Below are positions 63,819-64,000 of a stretch of 64,000 bases of DNA, in pieces; the stretch's first letter is position 1, and every line of letters starts with the position of its first letter. This stretch comes from Marthasterias glacialis (Eukaryota > Echinodermata > Asteroidea > Forcipulatida > Asteriidae), in assembly GCA_911728455.2 (NCBI GenBank), contig OU452228.1, forward strand, positions 4,402,001 to 4,466,000, read 5' to 3'. The notes beneath the pieces are model-generated. The model saw nothing but the letters and a program-made list of their open reading frames with translations, had not been told where the DNA came from and did not search any database. Both the position numbers and the translations under genes were made by a program.

Positions 63819-64000
63819 CTCTTGCAACATGGGTGTGTTCGCTCTAATACTCAGGGACACAAACATCGCTGGAATTACCTCTGAGGGAAGGAATGGCAGG
63901 GCCATCATCAGTTCCTCCAACAGCTGGTATCTGTCGTTCTTTGCCACATTCGCTCTCTGCAGCCAGACAGCCTGGATATGTCGCCAGATAGCCTGTTTCC
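63819..64000 (-). CDS. MULE-type transposase-like protein, upstream exon (runs off the window)
   Basis: The minus strand is open from the window edge: KQAIWRHIQAVWLQRANVAK, NDRYQLLEELMMALPFLPSE, VIPAMFVSLSIRANTPMLQE, then donor GAG|GTAATG in phase 0, matching the exon at 63102. The MALPFLP...IP block followed by a helical linker precedes the EWSVF/EGWH block in animal MULE-domain and FLYWCH-associated proteins. The N-terminal part, including any zinc finger and the first two catalytic acids, lies beyond 64000. Intron-split coding suggests a host-resident (possibly domesticated) or intron-bearing transposon gene. Confidence 0.75.

Overview
The window is eukaryotic, AT-rich and mostly repetitive, with genes broken into short exons with consensus splice sites. 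The best lineage clue is a complete Ty3/gypsy-type retrotransposon whose integrase lies upstream of reverse transcriptase. That arrangement is known from Gmr1-like elements of deuterostomes. Together with a diaphanous-type formin, tRNA-derived SINEs and MITEs ending in GGGCCCAATTTCAT, it suggests an invertebrate deuterostome, perhaps an echinoderm. That placement is an inference.

Layout. 0-2.5 kb: last two coding exons of a diaphanous-related formin (+ strand) with its 3' UTR; a decayed non-LTR retrotransposon sits in the intron. 2.5-13.8 kb: mostly non-coding DNA with foldback and TIR elements, a tRNA-Leu-derived SINE, a possible small gene near 6.3 kb and a possible membrane-protein exon near 7.5 kb. 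13.8-31.3 kb: two interleaved satellites (66 bp and about 91 bp) plus repeated copies of the 3' end of an unknown gene. Exons Z, A and B occur four times each, keep compatible splice phases, and every Z-A chain carries a lesion. A 0.84-kb TA-flanked element and a 1.04-kb TAA-flanked element have inserted there. 31.6-32.1 kb: the 3' end of a CR1/L2-like non-LTR element. 32.4-40.1 kb: a 48-bp minisatellite and Helitron-like 3' ends, the third split by the intact Gmr1-like element (33249-39954, identical-looking 993-bp LTRs). 40.2 kb: a perfect palindrome with 63-bp arms. 40.5-46.3 kb: a putative minus-strand gene with a TATA-type first exon, a triplicated internal exon and a terminal coding exon, its introns filled by about 295-bp and 118-bp satellites. 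46.7-53.4 kb: a 309-bp tandem repeat, a 64-bp G-rich minisatellite and a degenerate repeat field, with + strand terminal-exon candidates at 48.0 and 53.5 kb. 54.5-60.4 kb: weak minus-strand exon candidates, several MITEs, a non-LTR endonuclease fragment, and a phase-consistent + strand exon pair at 59.7 and 60.4 kb. 62.4-64.0 kb: three minus-strand exons of a Mutator-like (MULE) transposase-type gene; the gene runs off the window, its last exon has an apparent frameshift, and its intron holds nested MITEs.

No bacterial operon, CRISPR array or complete tRNA/rRNA gene is present. Repeat identities were judged by eye, so copy numbers and boundaries of diverged arrays are approximate.
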